Below the pieces are notes generated by a model. It searched no databases and was not told where the DNA came from. It saw nothing but the letters and a program-made list of their open reading frames with translations. From Paracoccaceae bacterium (GTDB lineage: Bacteria; Pseudomonadota; Alphaproteobacteria; Rhodobacterales; Rhodobacteraceae): a DNA stretch of 64,000 nt. A program made the position numbers and the translations under genes. The DNA lies in the NCBI GenBank assembly GCA_021296235.1, contig JAGWAS010000017.1, positions 54,271 through 118,270 of the forward strand. The letters are read 5' to 3'. Positions 27,305 to 37,894 of the stretch are shown here, piece by piece (positions within the stretch are counted from its first letter, which is position 1; the number at the start of each line of letters is the position of its first letter).

Positions 27305-28115
27305 CAATGCCGGGTGTTCGTTCACGACAACTGCCTGAGGGCAAGAATTGCTTGCATTGCCGTGCAGAATTGGCAGCAAAGTCGCCTACAGGCTGAAGAC
27401 GGCAATGTCGCCGGACACATTCCAACCCATCATCACTTGAGCGCGACACTGTTCCCTTTGGATTGTCGGTGCCATTCTCTCTTTTGGAAACCAAACAATA
27501 GGATGTGTCCGGGATCACTCGTTGCCGACCAACGAGCTTCGGGTTCAGACCTGTGGGAATGTCCATTCCATATCTTGCAGGGAAACGGAGGTTCGCATGC
27601 GTCTCACGCTTCCATTTTATCGGATATCGGCGAAGGGAGGTCGAAACAAAATATGCGACAGATCACCGGATGCGCATGAAAGTGGTGAATTTGATTTGGC
27701 GCTTCCGGGAATTCTGAATTGACATTGAGACTGAATGATACTGGACGGGATCAAGACTGTTCTGGTGTGCACGCTGCCGATTGTCATGACCGTCATCGCC
27801 TGGCGGCCGAGCGATGTCGCACCGCGTTGTTGTCCGCCGATTTTGCCTTCCTGGCTGTGTTTGGCTTAGGAAAATTCCGCATGGTTCCGGGCATTTCCGC
27901 TTGGTTTAATTGCGTCCCTGTGGTGTGCGAAGTTCACAGGTCGCATCGCTCAGGGACATGGCAATCGCTCCATTGGGACAGGCGATGGTCGGCTATGAAT
28001 GATTCAAACACCACATGGTCCGCGCACCAACGAGGATGGGGTTTGTGGCTGTACCTGTATCGTTCCGCCAAGACACTGTATGCAGACAACCGACGATTTC
28101 CGAATTGGAGACCTG
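27305..28115. other. Gene-free stretch
   Basis: Over 800 bases before iolB. A short frame at 27735-27869 encodes 44 residues with one hydrophobic stretch (TVLVCTLPIVMTVIA) but has only a weak ribosome site. The longer frame at 27719-28351 runs out of phase through iolB and is a shadow. No RNA or repeat recognised. Confidence 0.45.
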
Positions 28116-28922
28116 ATGAAGGACATTCTGCACCGACCCAATGGCGAAACCGGGAAGGTCCACGACATCAATCCGGTCGATGTCGGTTTGCGTTATGTCG
28201 GTTTCAGCCTGCATCGGTTGCGGCCAGGCGATTCTGCACGGGGCAGTACCGGGGAGAAGGAAGCCATTCTTGTCATTGTCGAGGGAAAGACGGAATTGTC
28301 GGCCGGAGGATCAGTGTTCGGTATTCTTGGCAAGCGGTTGAGTGTTTTTGAAAGGTTGCCTCCGTATGCGTTTTATGTCGCCCCGGGATCGGATTGGCTG
28401 GCCACGGCGACAACCGACTGCATAATTGCAGTCTGCTCTGCACCCGGAAAGGAAGGTCGGCCATGCCAAGCAATCGGTCCGGAGGGAATTGAGTTCACCG
28501 AACGCGGCAGAGGAACAAACACGAGGCAGATATTCAACATTGCGATGGAAGACAGGGATGTCGCCGACAGCCTGTTGGTAACTGAGGTTTTCACACCGCA
28601 GGGCCACTGGTCATCCTACCCGCCACACCGCCATGATGAGGACGACTTTCCACGCATCACCTTTCTTGAGGAAACCTACTATCACCGCCTGAATCCGGCT
28701 CAGGGATTCGGCTTCCAACGGGTCTTTACCGAGGACGGCTCCCTTGATGAAACTGTCTGCGTGCATGACCACGATGTCGTGCTCGTACCGCGCGGCCATC
28801 ATCCCTGCGGCGTTCCATTCGGGTACGAGATGTACTATCTGAATGCGATGGCCGGGCCGATCCGCAAGTGGCGGTTCGAAAACCATCCCGACCACGAGTG
28901 GATTTACGGTTTTGAGCCGTGA
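28116..28922 (+). CDS. iolB: 5-deoxy-glucuronate isomerase, first copy
   Basis: 268 residues from the ATG at 28116, with GGAG five bases upstream; the frame is open further up to 27999 but the extra residues do not match the family. IolB isomerises 5-deoxy-D-glucuronate to 5-dehydro-2-deoxy-D-gluconate, the IolC substrate. The double cupin shows its metal residues in SSYPPHRHD, the glutamate in LEETYYHRL and the later VPRGHHPCGVPFGYEMYYLN, all strongly conserved in IolB. Stands alone, convergent with the bc1 operon. Confidence 0.92.
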   Translation: MKDILHRPNGETGKVHDINPVDVGLRYVGFSLHRLRPGDSARGSTGEKEAILVIVEGKTELSAGGSVFGILGKRLSVFERLPPYAFYVAPGSDWLATATTDCIIAVCSAPGKEGRPCQAIGPEGIEFTERGRGTNTRQIFNIAMEDRDVADSLLVTEVFTPQGHWSSYPPHRHDEDDFPRITFLEETYYHRLNPAQGFGFQRVFTEDGSLDETVCVHDHDVVLVPRGHHPCGVPFGYEMYYLNAMAGPIRKWRFENHPDHEWIYGFEP

Positions 28923-29242
28923 GCCCAGTGCCGCAGCCATTCATCGCAAACCCGGGATGGTTTTGGGAACGAGAACGGCAAAAAAACCGTCATGGGAGCC
29001 TAACCTGCAACCTTGAGACTTCAGGTTACGAATGCCGACGGATCGCCCTGATCCTTTTGAGAAGGTTCAATGGATCCTTGGAAACGACTTGCCTCAAGAA
29101 ACAGGGCTTGAAAGCCGATGTTGCCATGTGGTCGAATTCCACATCGGCAACCGTCTCGGTTGGGTAACAGATTACCGCATGTTGGGTCGCGGATTAATTT
29201 GACGGTGAGTGGACGAAAACCTGAGTTGGGTTCCGTTCGGAT
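28923..29242. other. Convergent intergenic region
   Basis: Region between the ends of iolB and the cytochrome c1 gene. It holds the strong hairpin listed separately and nothing else recognisable. Confidence 0.5.
29120..29151. terminator. Strong hairpin between iolB and petC
   Basis: GTTGCCATGTGG (29120-29131) pairs with CCACATCGGCAAC (29139-29151), with a single-base bulge and a 7-base loop TCGAATT. It lies between two convergent genes and could terminate either, but no T run flanks it. Confidence 0.45.
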
Positions 29243-30022
29243 TCACTCACCATGCCGGGGTTTCAGCGGTGCCCACAGCCGCTTGTTGGTCAGGTAGAGC
29301 AGAACGGAAAGCACAACCAAGAGCAGCACCGAGACAAAACCCATCTGCTTGCGCGCCGTCATCTTGGGTTCGGCTGCCCAAGTGAGGAAGGCGGCAACAT
29401 CGATTGCCATCGCTTCCACCGAATTATCGGAGCCGTCCGGATATTCGACCAACCCGTCCTCCAACGGCGGAGCCATTGAAATCCAGCCTCCGGAGTAGGT
29501 CTCGTTTCCATAAAGAGTCGTACCAGCCTCTTCCTTCTCCTCACCGGTGTAGTGTGTCAGGAGGGATGCCATGTATTCCGAACCACCAACGCCTCTGAAC
29601 AACTGAGTAAGGCCGGTTCCCTCCGGTCCACTGAAGCCGGCGCGTGCCTTGGTCATCAGGGACAAATCGGGTGCACCCACTGAATCGTTGACCGGAAAAT
29701 TGTCAACCGGCGTTGCAGCGCGAAAATCTTCCAATTCCTCATCATAGACGTCGAAATTCGCTGCAAAAGCCTTGATTGCGCCGCTCCCGAGACCGGGTCC
29801 ACCCGCGTCGCCAAGGGTACGGATCGGAACATAACGCAAGCCGTGGCAGGCTGCGCAGACTTCCTGGTAAACCAGAAGGCCGCGCTGCAACTGCTGCTGA
29901 TCATATTTCCCGAACGGTCCCTCAAAGGAAAAGTCATAATCCTCGACATACCCGCTGCCGCCAGCGGCAAATGCGGATTCCGCCAATACGGCGAATGCGG
30001 CCGCCGCGGCTGCTGTCTTCAT
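29243..30022 (-). CDS. petC: Cytochrome c1 of the bc1 complex
   Basis: 259 residues. Signal peptide [19 protein letters not shown], haem-binding CAACH, the axial methionine region [11 protein letters not shown], and one C-terminal membrane anchor ([18 protein letters not shown]). It passes electrons from the Rieske protein to a soluble or membrane cytochrome c. The ATG at 30022 is preferred because GGAGG lies seven bases before it; a GTG at 30049 overlaps the cytochrome b end. Third gene of fbcF-fbcB-fbcC. Confidence 0.95.
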   Translation of the reverse strand: MKTAAAAAAFAVLAESAFAAGGSGYVEDYDFSFEGPFGKYDQQQLQRGLLVYQEVCAACHGLRYVPIRTLGDAGGPGLGSGAIKAFAANFDVYDEELEDFRAATPVDNFPVNDSVGAPDLSLMTKARAGFSGPEGTGLTQLFRGVGGSEYMASLLTHYTGEEKEEAGTTLYGNETYSGGWISMAPPLEDGLVEYPDGSDNSVEAMAIDVAAFLTWAAEPKMTARKQMGFVSVLLLVVLSVLLYLTNKRLWAPLKPRHGE

Positions 30023-30045
30023 CAACACACCTCCTGCAAACATCT

Positions 30046-31374
30046 TCACAGCTGGGATTCGAGCTCCGCTGAAGGAGGCTCACGGGGTTCGCAGTCCTCC
30101 TCAATCGTAGCGGGACGCGGCAGCGGCTTTTCAAGCACTCCGAGAACCGGGAGAATGACAAGAAAATAGAGGAACCAATATGCCGATCCCGCCAAGGAGA
30201 TTATGGCATAAATTCCTTCGGCCGGCCGGCCTCCCGCCCAGGTAAGGACGATAAAGTCGAGAATTAGCAACCAGAACCACCATTTGAACATCGGCCTGTA
30301 GCGGCCTGAACGCACCATGGACGTGTCAAGCCACGGCACCAGGGCCATGACAAGCAACGAACCAAACATCGCCATGACCCCGAAGAACTTGGCATCAATA
30401 ATCCCGCCGGTGATGAAGCTTACGAACTGAACAATCCACACGTCCGAAGTAAAGGCCCTGAGAATGGCGTAAAACGGCAGGAAGTACCATTCCGGAACTA
30501 TGTGCTCCGGCGTAGCCAATGGATTTGCCTCAATGTAGTTGTCCGGATGTCCGAGAAAATTCGGCATGAAACCGACTATTGCAAAGAACACGGTCAGGAT
30601 GACCGAAAGTGCGAACAGATCCTTGATCACAAAATACGGCCAGAAGGGAACGGTGTCGCGTTTTGCCTCTTCCTTGGACCCCCGCCGCACCTCAACGCCG
30701 GTCGGATTGTTGTTTCCCGTGGAATGAAACGCCCAGATATGGACAACAACCAGTCCGGCAATCACGAATGGCAGGAGATAGTGCAGAGAAAAGAACCGGT
30801 TAAGCGTTTGATTCTCCACCGCGGGACCACCCAACAACCAAGTTTGCAAGGCTTCGCCGATTCCCGGAATTGCCCCAAACAGCCCGGTTATCACTGTGGC
30901 TCCCCAGAAAGACATTTGGCCCCAAGGGAGCACATAACCCATGAAAGCCGTTGCCATCATTGTGGCATAAATCAACATTCCGATGATCCAGGTAACTTCC
31001 CTCGGCGCCTTGTATGATCCGTAATAGAGACTCCGGAACATATGGATATAGGCTGCAAGGAAAAACAGCGATGCACCGTTCGAATGAAGGTAACGCAGGG
31101 CCCAGCCACCATTCACGTTCCGCATGATATGCTCAACGCTGGCGAATGCCATGTCCGCATGCGGTGTATAGTGCATGGCAAGCACGATGCCGGTTACGAT
31201 CTGAAGGGCAAGGCAGAAAGTGAGAACAATTCCCCAAATCCACCACCAGTTCAGATTCTTGGGTGTTGGTATCATCAGGGTGTCGTAAATTAGGGACACC
31301 ACGGGAAGCCGCTCATGCAGCCATTTCTCCGGTCGGGATTTTGCCGAATACTTTTCGTGCGGAATGCCAGCCAT
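30046..31374 (-). CDS. petB: Cytochrome b of the bc1 complex
   Basis: 442 residues with eight or more membrane segments, full-length (fused b6 and subunit IV type). Haem-ligand histidines are in the second and fourth helices ([20 protein letters not shown] and [11 protein letters not shown]). The Qo-site PEWY loop is present as [11 protein letters not shown]. Starts 11 bases after the Rieske gene with GAGGAAG as ribosome site. Confidence 0.97.
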   Translation of the reverse strand: MAGIPHEKYSAKSRPEKWLHERLPVVSLIYDTLMIPTPKNLNWWWIWGIVLTFCLALQIVTGIVLAMHYTPHADMAFASVEHIMRNVNGGWALRYLHSNGASLFFLAAYIHMFRSLYYGSYKAPREVTWIIGMLIYATMMATAFMGYVLPWGQMSFWGATVITGLFGAIPGIGEALQTWLLGGPAVENQTLNRFFSLHYLLPFVIAGLVVVHIWAFHSTGNNNPTGVEVRRGSKEEAKRDTVPFWPYFVIKDLFALSVILTVFFAIVGFMPNFLGHPDNYIEANPLATPEHIVPEWYFLPFYAILRAFTSDVWIVQFVSFITGGIIDAKFFGVMAMFGSLLVMALVPWLDTSMVRSGRYRPMFKWWFWLLILDFIVLTWAGGRPAEGIYAIISLAGSAYWFLYFLVILPVLGVLEKPLPRPATIEEDCEPREPPSAELESQL

Positions 31375-31385
31375 GTTGACTTCCT

Positions 31386-31955
31386 CTATCCGAGTCGGAT
31401 TGTCGATTCGTCCACGAATTCCACCACCGGGACAATAAGGTTCTCAGGTGCGGGACCTTTGCGAATGCGACCCGAGGTGTCGTAGTGGGATCCGTGACAT
31501 GGGCAGAACCAGCCATTGAATTCGCCTGCACCATCACCGAGTGGAACGCAGCCGAGGTGCGTGCAAACGCCAATCATCACCAGCCACTCGCCTGCTACGT
31601 CAATGGTGCGGTTTTCATCCAGAGCGACATCATCTTCATTTCGGTTTCCGTTCCTGGCCAGCGGATCAATCAACTCGTCCATTGCAACTTGGCGCGCTGC
31701 AAAAATCTCCTCCTCGGTTCTCCGACGGATGAAGACCGGTTTGCCGAGCCATTTGACAGTCAACTGCGTTCCGGGCTCTACCCCCGAAATGTCAACCTCG
31801 ATTGAGGAAAGGGCCTGCACGTCGGCACTCGGGTTCATCTGGTCAACAAGCGGCCATATCGCGGCACCCCCGGCAACTGCGCCGGTCGCACCTGTCGCAT
31901 AGTAGATGAAGTCGCGGCGAGTTCCTTCCACGTGATCGGCGTGGGACAAGTTCAT
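31386..31955 (-). CDS. petA: Rieske iron-sulfur subunit of the bc1 complex
   Basis: 189 residues. The N-terminal [19 protein letters not shown] is a twin-arginine signal anchor. The cluster motifs are CTHLGC and [12 protein letters not shown], including the disulfide cysteines. AAGGAG directly before the ATG. First gene of the bc1 operon. Confidence 0.96.
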   Translation of the reverse strand: MNLSHADHVEGTRRDFIYYATGATGAVAGGAAIWPLVDQMNPSADVQALSSIEVDISGVEPGTQLTVKWLGKPVFIRRRTEEEIFAARQVAMDELIDPLARNGNRNEDDVALDENRTIDVAGEWLVMIGVCTHLGCVPLGDGAGEFNGWFCPCHGSHYDTSGRIRKGPAPENLIVPVVEFVDESTIRLG

Positions 31956-32725
31956 CTCTCCTTTAGCGTGCCCTCACCCGGGCAAAGTCAATCAGCGGTA
32001 TGTCGGCATCGTTACAATTGCGCGATCGGAACCGCCCATTACAGGATTCGGTTTGTGTCTTGAAGCTAAAAAATACCACCCCGGACGCTTCAGGCCGCTC
32101 GCGGCAAATCGATTGGTTTCACCCATGCAGGAGAGTGGCGACATTTCGTCGCCCTGCACAGGAGGGCAGTTTCGGAACACTCGTCTCCATCGACTGGGAC
32201 AAGGATGCGACTGGCGCATTTGAAGAGGAATTTGAAAAGGCAAACGCCTGCATCCGGACCGTGACACCGCTCAAGGGTGTGGTGAGCCATTCCCATGTTG
32301 CACAACTGTTCCGGATTGAGCAGTTCCGCATCAACGCCAAATCCGGTGCGTAGAGCCTTGAGACCGTCTGCGGCATCACCTTGGTTCCGCCGGACCGGCG
32401 ATTTGCCGGTGTATCTTCTGGCCTGAAACCAAGGACACTGGAGTGCGGAGAATTTCAATCAACTCACGAGTGACGTCGCCGTCGCCGAGGATGCCTACCT
32501 TTCCCAAAGGTGCAATGCGCCAGCCAACAACGCCCTGCGCAACTACATTGCTGTTGCGGTAATCCTTGGGGCGGCGATGTGAAGTTTGCGCAAGCAGTCC
32601 TGCAACGCACCGAACGCCAACAGAAACAGCACAGAAAACCTTGGCTGCATCCACCAGGTGTTTGCCAAGTCGGAATTTTCAGTTACCTGCGTGTATTCGA
32701 TCGCCGCTGAAATTCGGGTCCACAA
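31956..32725. other. Gene-free stretch with possible remnant frame
   Basis: Lies between the divergent bc1 operon and matB and should hold both promoters. The plus frame ending at 32353 has 60 residues of protein-like composition before its stop (SIDWDKDATGAFEEEFEKA...), but I recognise no family and see no ribosome site; it may be the decayed end of a gene. Confidence 0.4.
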
Positions 32726-34264
32726 ATGCCAAACCATCTGTTTGACGCCCTTTCATTTGGCTTGCGACGGGATCCCGCAAAAACCTTTGCCGTCGACGCT
32801 GACGGAAAGGAAACAAGCTATGGTGAATTCTTCGCCGGATCCCTTCGAATTGCCAGGACTTTGGTGGATTGCGGCCTTGAACCGGATGATCGGGTTGCGG
32901 TCCAGGCAGAGAAATCCCTGAATGTGCTGCAACTCTATCTCGGCACGGTGGCTGCCGGCGGGGTGCTGCTTCCGATCAGTCCCGGCTGCACTGCGGTTGA
33001 AACCCGGTATTTTCTTGCGGACGCAAGTCCAAGATTTCTCATATGCGCGCCGGAAAAAAACAGCGAACTGGCTGGCACCACCGAATATTCGGAATTGCAA
33101 CGGGTTTGGACACTCAAGCCGGACGGCAAGGGAACGCTGCTGGCCCAAAATACTCAGGCAGGGACCTCCTTCGATCCGGTTTCCAGGCGACCGGATGAGC
33201 TTGCCGCCCTCCTTTACACCTCTGGAACCACCGGACGCCCAAAGGGAGCCATGCTCTCGCACGGTGCACTCGCCTCAAACTATTCGACAATGAAGCAGCT
33301 GTGGCGATTCACGGAAGCTGACGTGCTCATCCATTTTCTGCCGATCAATCATGTGCACGGACTCTTTGTGGCGACAAACATTGCGCTGATGGCAGGCTGT
33401 TCTCTGATTCTTTTTCCGAAGTTTGATGCGGATGCGATCATCCGGACCATGCCGCACGCAACAGCAATGATGGGGGTGCCAACACACTACATCAGGCTTC
33501 TGAAGCATGGAGGACTGTCCAGGCAAACCGCATCCGGCATGCGGCTTTTTGTTTCGGGGTCGGCCCCGCTGCTGGCCACAACCCATCATGAGTGGGAACG
33601 TCGGACCGGCCACCGCATACTTGAACGCTACGGCATGACTGAGGCCAACATGATAACATCACATCGCTACGATGGCCGCCGCAAGCCCGGCTCAGTTGGG
33701 TCTCCAATTCCTGGTGTAAAAGTCCAGATCCGGGCCGACTCCGGAAAAACCGTCACCCAACCTGACGAAATCGGCTCGCTCGAGGTTAAGAGTCCAGGCC
33801 TGTTCTCGGGATATTGGGGACTGGCAGGACAGACCGGTGAAGACCTCGGTGCGGATGGCTGGTTCAGGACGGGTGATCTCGCCCGCTACGATTCAGAAGG
33901 TGAAGTCGTGCTGGAAGGGCGAGCCAAGGATCTCGTCATATCCGGCGGCGTCAACATCTATCCGAAGGAACTTGAGAACGTCATCGACGGCTCCCCTGAA
34001 GTCTCGGAAAGTGCGGTGGTCGGTGTACCACATCCGGATTTTGGCGAAGCAGTGGTCGCATTTGTGGTTGGTGCAGGCGGGGAAAGCCGCCTGCCCGAGG
34101 CAGTCTCGTCCTGGCTTGACGGAAGATTGGCCCGGTACAAGCACCCGAAACGGGTGATTTTTCTCGACAACCTTCCCCGCAACTCAATGGGAAAGGTTCA
34201 GAAATCCGTGCTGCGCAGCGACTACCGCGATCTATTCGGAAACTCACAATCGCGACCGAACTGA
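32726..34264 (+). CDS. matB: Malonyl-CoA ligase-like acyl-CoA synthetase
   Basis: 512 residues, ANL superfamily. AMP-binding loop LLYTSGTTGRPKGAM, adenine/motif block ERYGMTEANM, hinge region TGDLARYD and catalytic lysine in NSMGKVQKS. The segment HFLPINHVHGLFVATNIALMAG closely follows malonyl-CoA synthetases (MatB), which activate malonate or methylmalonate with ATP and CoA. No malonyl-CoA decarboxylase (MatA) or transporter is adjacent, so the use in this organism is unclear. Confidence 0.85.
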   Translation: MPNHLFDALSFGLRRDPAKTFAVDADGKETSYGEFFAGSLRIARTLVDCGLEPDDRVAVQAEKSLNVLQLYLGTVAAGGVLLPISPGCTAVETRYFLADASPRFLICAPEKNSELAGTTEYSELQRVWTLKPDGKGTLLAQNTQAGTSFDPVSRRPDELAALLYTSGTTGRPKGAMLSHGALASNYSTMKQLWRFTEADVLIHFLPINHVHGLFVATNIALMAGCSLILFPKFDADAIIRTMPHATAMMGVPTHYIRLLKHGGLSRQTASGMRLFVSGSAPLLATTHHEWERRTGHRILERYGMTEANMITSHRYDGRRKPGSVGSPIPGVKVQIRADSGKTVTQPDEIGSLEVKSPGLFSGYWGLAGQTGEDLGADGWFRTGDLARYDSEGEVVLEGRAKDLVISGGVNIYPKELENVIDGSPEVSESAVVGVPHPDFGEAVVAFVVGAGGESRLPEAVSSWLDGRLARYKHPKRVIFLDNLPRNSMGKVQKSVLRSDYRDLFGNSQSRPN

Positions 34265-34440
34265 TGAAGACTGTGCCACTGGCAAGTTTGGCTGTCTCTA
34301 TCGCTGCAAGCACTTCAAGGGAGAGCTTCCCGGCAAAGAAAATCTCCGCTGCATTCTTGCCGGAACTCATGAGATTCAGACAGGCAAAGGAAATCGACTG
34401 GCACTTACAGATCCCAGTGAATCCTGAAGATGCATGCTGA
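34264..34440 (+). CDS. Possible small ORF overlapping matB stop
   Basis: Frame of 58 codons whose ATG overlaps the matB stop (TGATG). The N-terminus MKTVPLASLAVSIAAS looks like a weak signal peptide; the remainder is not recognised. The coupling is suggestive but chance is quite possible. Confidence 0.25.
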   Translation: MKTVPLASLAVSIAASTSRESFPAKKISAAFLPELMRFRQAKEIDWHLQIPVNPEDAC

Positions 34441-34650
34441 TCCGATGGTGCCAAACGTCAGGTTGGACAGTCGAAATTTTCAATCCATGTCGAAGAACAA
34501 CCCACTTCCCCGGCATTTTCCTTGACCGGCAGCCCAAGTTGGACACGGCCGAACGAGAGGTGTTCGATGAGCGCAGCGGGAAGTGTCAGATCGAAACGCA
34601 CCAACAGATAGGTGGTTTGATGGGCGTTGGGGGGTCGCTCCCTTGTTGGG
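34265..34650. other. Convergent intergenic region
   Basis: Between matB and the convergent mtaB. Apart from the possible 58-codon frame at its left edge nothing is recognised, and there is no clear terminator. Confidence 0.4.
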
Positions 34651-35976
34651 CTACCGCCGTGATTCCGCAGACCGGGCGCCATGGCCGCCCACGAATTCGG
34701 CTTCAAGCGCAACGGGTCGGCCAATTAGCCGCTTTCCTTCGATTCCGATGAACTCGGCGGTACAGTTTCCCCCGGCCGCAGGATCCTCCGTTAACATCAC
34801 CTCGGCGAATTGCTCCGTCCGGCCGATGTGCGATGCTTCAAGCAGCACTTTGCCTGTCCTGCCAACCCAATCCTTCAAATGCTGATGGACACATTGCGCC
34901 GCCAACTCCCGCAACATTGCCGCCCTTTTTCTGATTTCAGCGGGTCCGACCTGCGGCATGCGCGCCGCCGGCGTGCCGTTCCTTGAGCTGTAGGGAAATA
35001 CATGAAGCCAGGTCAGCCCACATTCCCTGACCAGATCCAGCGTGTCGGCGAACATGGCATCCGTTTCGGTCGGAAACCCGGCAATTAGGTCGGCGCCAAA
35101 GGCAATGCCAGGTCTGGCTTGCCTGATTTCTGTGCAGATCCTGATTGCGTCCTCGCGCAGATGCCGACGCTTCATCCGCTTGAGAATTGTGTTGTTGCCG
35201 GCCTGCAGCGAAAGGTGCAAATGCGGCATCAACCGCTGTTCGGACTCAATCAACTCCATCAGTTTGGAGTCAATTTCGACCACATCTATCGAGGACAACC
35301 TCAACCTTTCAAGTTCCGGAACGTGATCAAGCACGCAGGCGATAAGGTTGCCAAGCCGCGACTCACCCGGAAGATCCTTTCCCCAGCAGGTCAAATCCAC
35401 ACCCGAAAGCACAACTTCCCTGTAGCCGTGCCCTGCAAGTTTACCAACTTGGGAAACAACTTCCTTCATTGGAACCGAACGTGAATTGCCGCGCCCGTAG
35501 GGGATAATGCAGAATGTACATCTGTGATCACAACCGTTTTGCACCTGAACGTGGGCACGGGCACGTTTGCCGAACGAAGAAATCAAGTGGTTGGATGGAT
35601 GCTTGGCCGACATAATGTCATCAATGAGCATCTGCGGCCCGTCTTCTGCTTTCCGATCCGAAAGTTCGCGCCAAATGTCAGGGGCAAGTTTGGTACCGTT
35701 CCCAATCAGGGCATCAACACCATCCAGCGCAGCGAAGCTCGCAGGATCGATTTGGGCTGCACAACCGGTCACAACCAGCTTGGCGCCGGGGTTTTGTCGC
35801 GCTGCACGGCGGACCGCCTGGCGGGATTTTCTGGTTGCCTCGGCGGTTACGGCGCATGTGTTGACTATAATTGCATTTGACAGCCCCTGGGCCGCTGCGA
35901 CCTCTGACATTGCCTCGGACTCGTATTCGTTGAGCCTGCACCCAAGAGTTTCGACCTGTGGCCTTGCGAATTTCAT
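34651..35976 (-). CDS. mtaB: tRNA t6A37 methylthiotransferase MtaB
   Basis: 441 residues, radical-SAM methylthiotransferase. N-terminal UPF0004 domain with cluster cysteines in TLGCRLNEYE, VNTCAVT and GCAAQ; radical-SAM motif in GCDHRCTFCIIPYGRGNSRS; C-terminal TRAM domain. Converts t6A to ms2t6A at position 37 of tRNAs reading ANN codons. NxxE-type N-terminal block and the GRGNSRS stretch point to MtaB rather than MiaB. Overlaps dapF by four bases, a common alphaproteobacterial pair. Confidence 0.94.
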   Translation of the reverse strand: MKFARPQVETLGCRLNEYESEAMSEVAAAQGLSNAIIVNTCAVTAEATRKSRQAVRRAARQNPGAKLVVTGCAAQIDPASFAALDGVDALIGNGTKLAPDIWRELSDRKAEDGPQMLIDDIMSAKHPSNHLISSFGKRARAHVQVQNGCDHRCTFCIIPYGRGNSRSVPMKEVVSQVGKLAGHGYREVVLSGVDLTCWGKDLPGESRLGNLIACVLDHVPELERLRLSSIDVVEIDSKLMELIESEQRLMPHLHLSLQAGNNTILKRMKRRHLREDAIRICTEIRQARPGIAFGADLIAGFPTETDAMFADTLDLVRECGLTWLHVFPYSSRNGTPAARMPQVGPAEIRKRAAMLRELAAQCVHQHLKDWVGRTGKVLLEASHIGRTEQFAEVMLTEDPAAGGNCTAEFIGIEGKRLIGRPVALEAEFVGGHGARSAESRR

Positions 35977-36791
35977 GCGCTGACCGCGAAATCCGGCGAA
36001 AGCACGCCGTCAAATACATGGGAGGTCGGGCCGGTCATCCAAACGCCGTCGGCACGCCAATCGACATTCAGGACACCACCATCAAGTTCAACCTCGACAC
36101 TGCGTCCCGTCAGCGACCGCCGCGCCGCCGCCACCGCTGTCGCACATGCTCCCGAACCGGATGCTTGCGTAATGCCCGTTCCCCGTTCCCATATCCGCAT
36201 CCTGATCTGGCTCCTTGACCTTACTGAGGCGAATTCGACATTGGTTCGGTCCGGAAAAAGCGGATGATGTTCGATCTGGGGGCCCAATTCATCAACCGGC
36301 GCCAGTTCGGCGTCCTCGACAAAGAACACGCAATGGGGGTTCCCCAACCCCAATGCCACCGGGTGCCCGTCAATCGGGAGCGAAATCGTGTCCAGTTCGG
36401 AGGCTAGCGGGATATCCATCCACTCGAATTGCGGTTTGCCCATATTCACGCTTGTGAGACCGCCACCGGCATCCTCGCAGGCCAGCGTTCTATTCTTTGT
36501 TTCGAGCATCACTTTTGTGGTTTTGGTTTCTTCCATCAGCAATCGGGCTATGCACCTGGTGGCATTACCGCAGGTCGCTGACGGTGAGCCGTCCGCATTC
36601 CAGAATGAGAGCCGGGCATCGCAACTCGACGAATTCTCAATTCGCGCAAGTTGATCATATCCAATGCCGCGCCTGCGGTCACCCAGTAGCGGCAAGATTC
36701 TTCCGGGGCTGAAATCACTGCCGCCTCGTGTATCCACAATCACAAAATCGTTGCCGAGACCGTGCATTTTTCTGAACCGCATCATCCGCAA
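35973..36791 (-). CDS. dapF: Diaminopimelate epimerase
   Basis: 272 residues. Interconverts LL- and meso-diaminopimelate for lysine and peptidoglycan. The two catalytic cysteines are in CGNATRC and GSGACATA, and the N-terminal KMHGLGNDFVIVD is diagnostic. Overlaps mtaB (ATGA). Confidence 0.96.
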   Translation of the reverse strand: MRMMRFRKMHGLGNDFVIVDTRGGSDFSPGRILPLLGDRRRGIGYDQLARIENSSSCDARLSFWNADGSPSATCGNATRCIARLLMEETKTTKVMLETKNRTLACEDAGGGLTSVNMGKPQFEWMDIPLASELDTISLPIDGHPVALGLGNPHCVFFVEDAELAPVDELGPQIEHHPLFPDRTNVEFASVRSRSQIRMRIWERGTGITQASGSGACATAVAAARRSLTGRSVEVELDGGVLNVDWRADGVWMTGPTSHVFDGVLSPDFAVSA

Positions 36792-37894
36792 TCCGTCGTT
36801 TCGGGAGTGGGCGAAGCCTTTACCTGACGACCCGACGTTTGACCACCATTTGCCTTGCCCGCAATCGTCTGCGGGACATTGGAACAGGATTTGTCATTCA
36901 TCGCGTAGTCAGCTTGATTGGAAAATCCAGTGCTACGCCGCGCAGGCGTGAATTTCGGCAGACATCAGTTTTCCGATTTTGCGTTCATGGGTCTCAAATC
37001 CATCTGCCTTGGTTGACTTACACAGTTTAGAGGCAAGCATCATTGCCCCAAACGTCAACTTCCGAACTGGCCTTTCAACCCAGGCATTGGGAATGATCTC
37101 AAGACATCGGCGTACTTCCGCGAACAGACGTTCAAGCAGGTTGGTCGCCCGGGTCACCCGACGGTGGTTGAACGGTATGCGAAGTTGAGCGATGAACGCA
37201 TTGAATTCCTCCTCAAAGTCGGCGAGTGCACTCGGAGGCGACTTTCCAAATTTGTCAACGAGCTGTTCGGCGATCACCCTTTCGGTGACACAAACTTCAT
37301 TCCAAGGCGTCCCCTACCCCGGGCAATAGGGTTTTCCCAATCGCTTCGCTCTGAATCGCTTTGCACACTACCGTCGCCCGAATTCGGCAACCACCATCCC
37401 GTCAATCACGCGGTTCATCCACTTTCTCCCGTACGCCGGCCTCAATTTGTGCTTTGGTCTGTGTCCTGCTTTTTCGAGCAGTTCCTCCAGTGACACCAAT
37501 CGCTCGCGCAAGCCAAGCTGGACTGCCACGCGGAGACTTGCCCGATCCGGGCCGCACAGGAACCATGTGCCCACTCGCTCCAACGCGTGTGCCCACGCCG
37601 CCAATCCGCACAGCAAATTTGGCGCGGATAATTTGGACAATGGTGCAGACCGCAACGTCGCGTGATTGGCGGCTGTGAGTGGGCGTGCGTGCGCCTCGAT
37701 CATCACGTCGTACGAGTTTCGCCAATCATAGGCTGAGGGTAGCAGGCCCCAATTTCCTCTCAGCAACCAGGGCAACACTTGAAAAGCACGCGCGATTTTG
37801 GGGGTATTCGCTTCTTTCCTCGGTTACCGCTAGTTCTATTGGCAATCACCAAGCATCCGACATTTACGATATGGCCCGGCACTCCCGGCCAAGT
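36792..37894. other. Remnant-rich gap at island border
   Basis: Holds the IS256 transposase fragment (36933-37277) and then about 600 bases with overlapping minus-strand frames (37368-37778 and 37402-37725) that match nothing I know. Neither frame has a ribosome site. It looks like decayed mobile DNA bordering the accessory island. Confidence 0.5.
36933..37277 (-). pseudogene. IS256-family transposase fragment
   Basis: The frame contains the conserved C-terminal part of Mutator/IS256 transposases: FNHRRVTRATNLLERLFAEVRR and IIPNAWVERPVRKLTFGAMM. Only about 115 of some 400 residues remain; the DDE part is missing, so it cannot transpose. The normal glycine in the NAFGERPV motif of relatives is replaced by valine, and an extra lysine-rich tail follows, both signs of decay. 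No terminal inverted repeats found. Confidence 0.8.

Noticed and set aside
27719..28351. 210-codon frame before iolB
   Set aside because: Runs out of phase into iolB; composition is Arg/Cys/Trp-rich as in shadow frames.
37368..37778. 136-codon minus-strand frame near the IS fragment
   Set aside because: Overlaps another frame, no ribosome site, no family seen; treated as decayed DNA.
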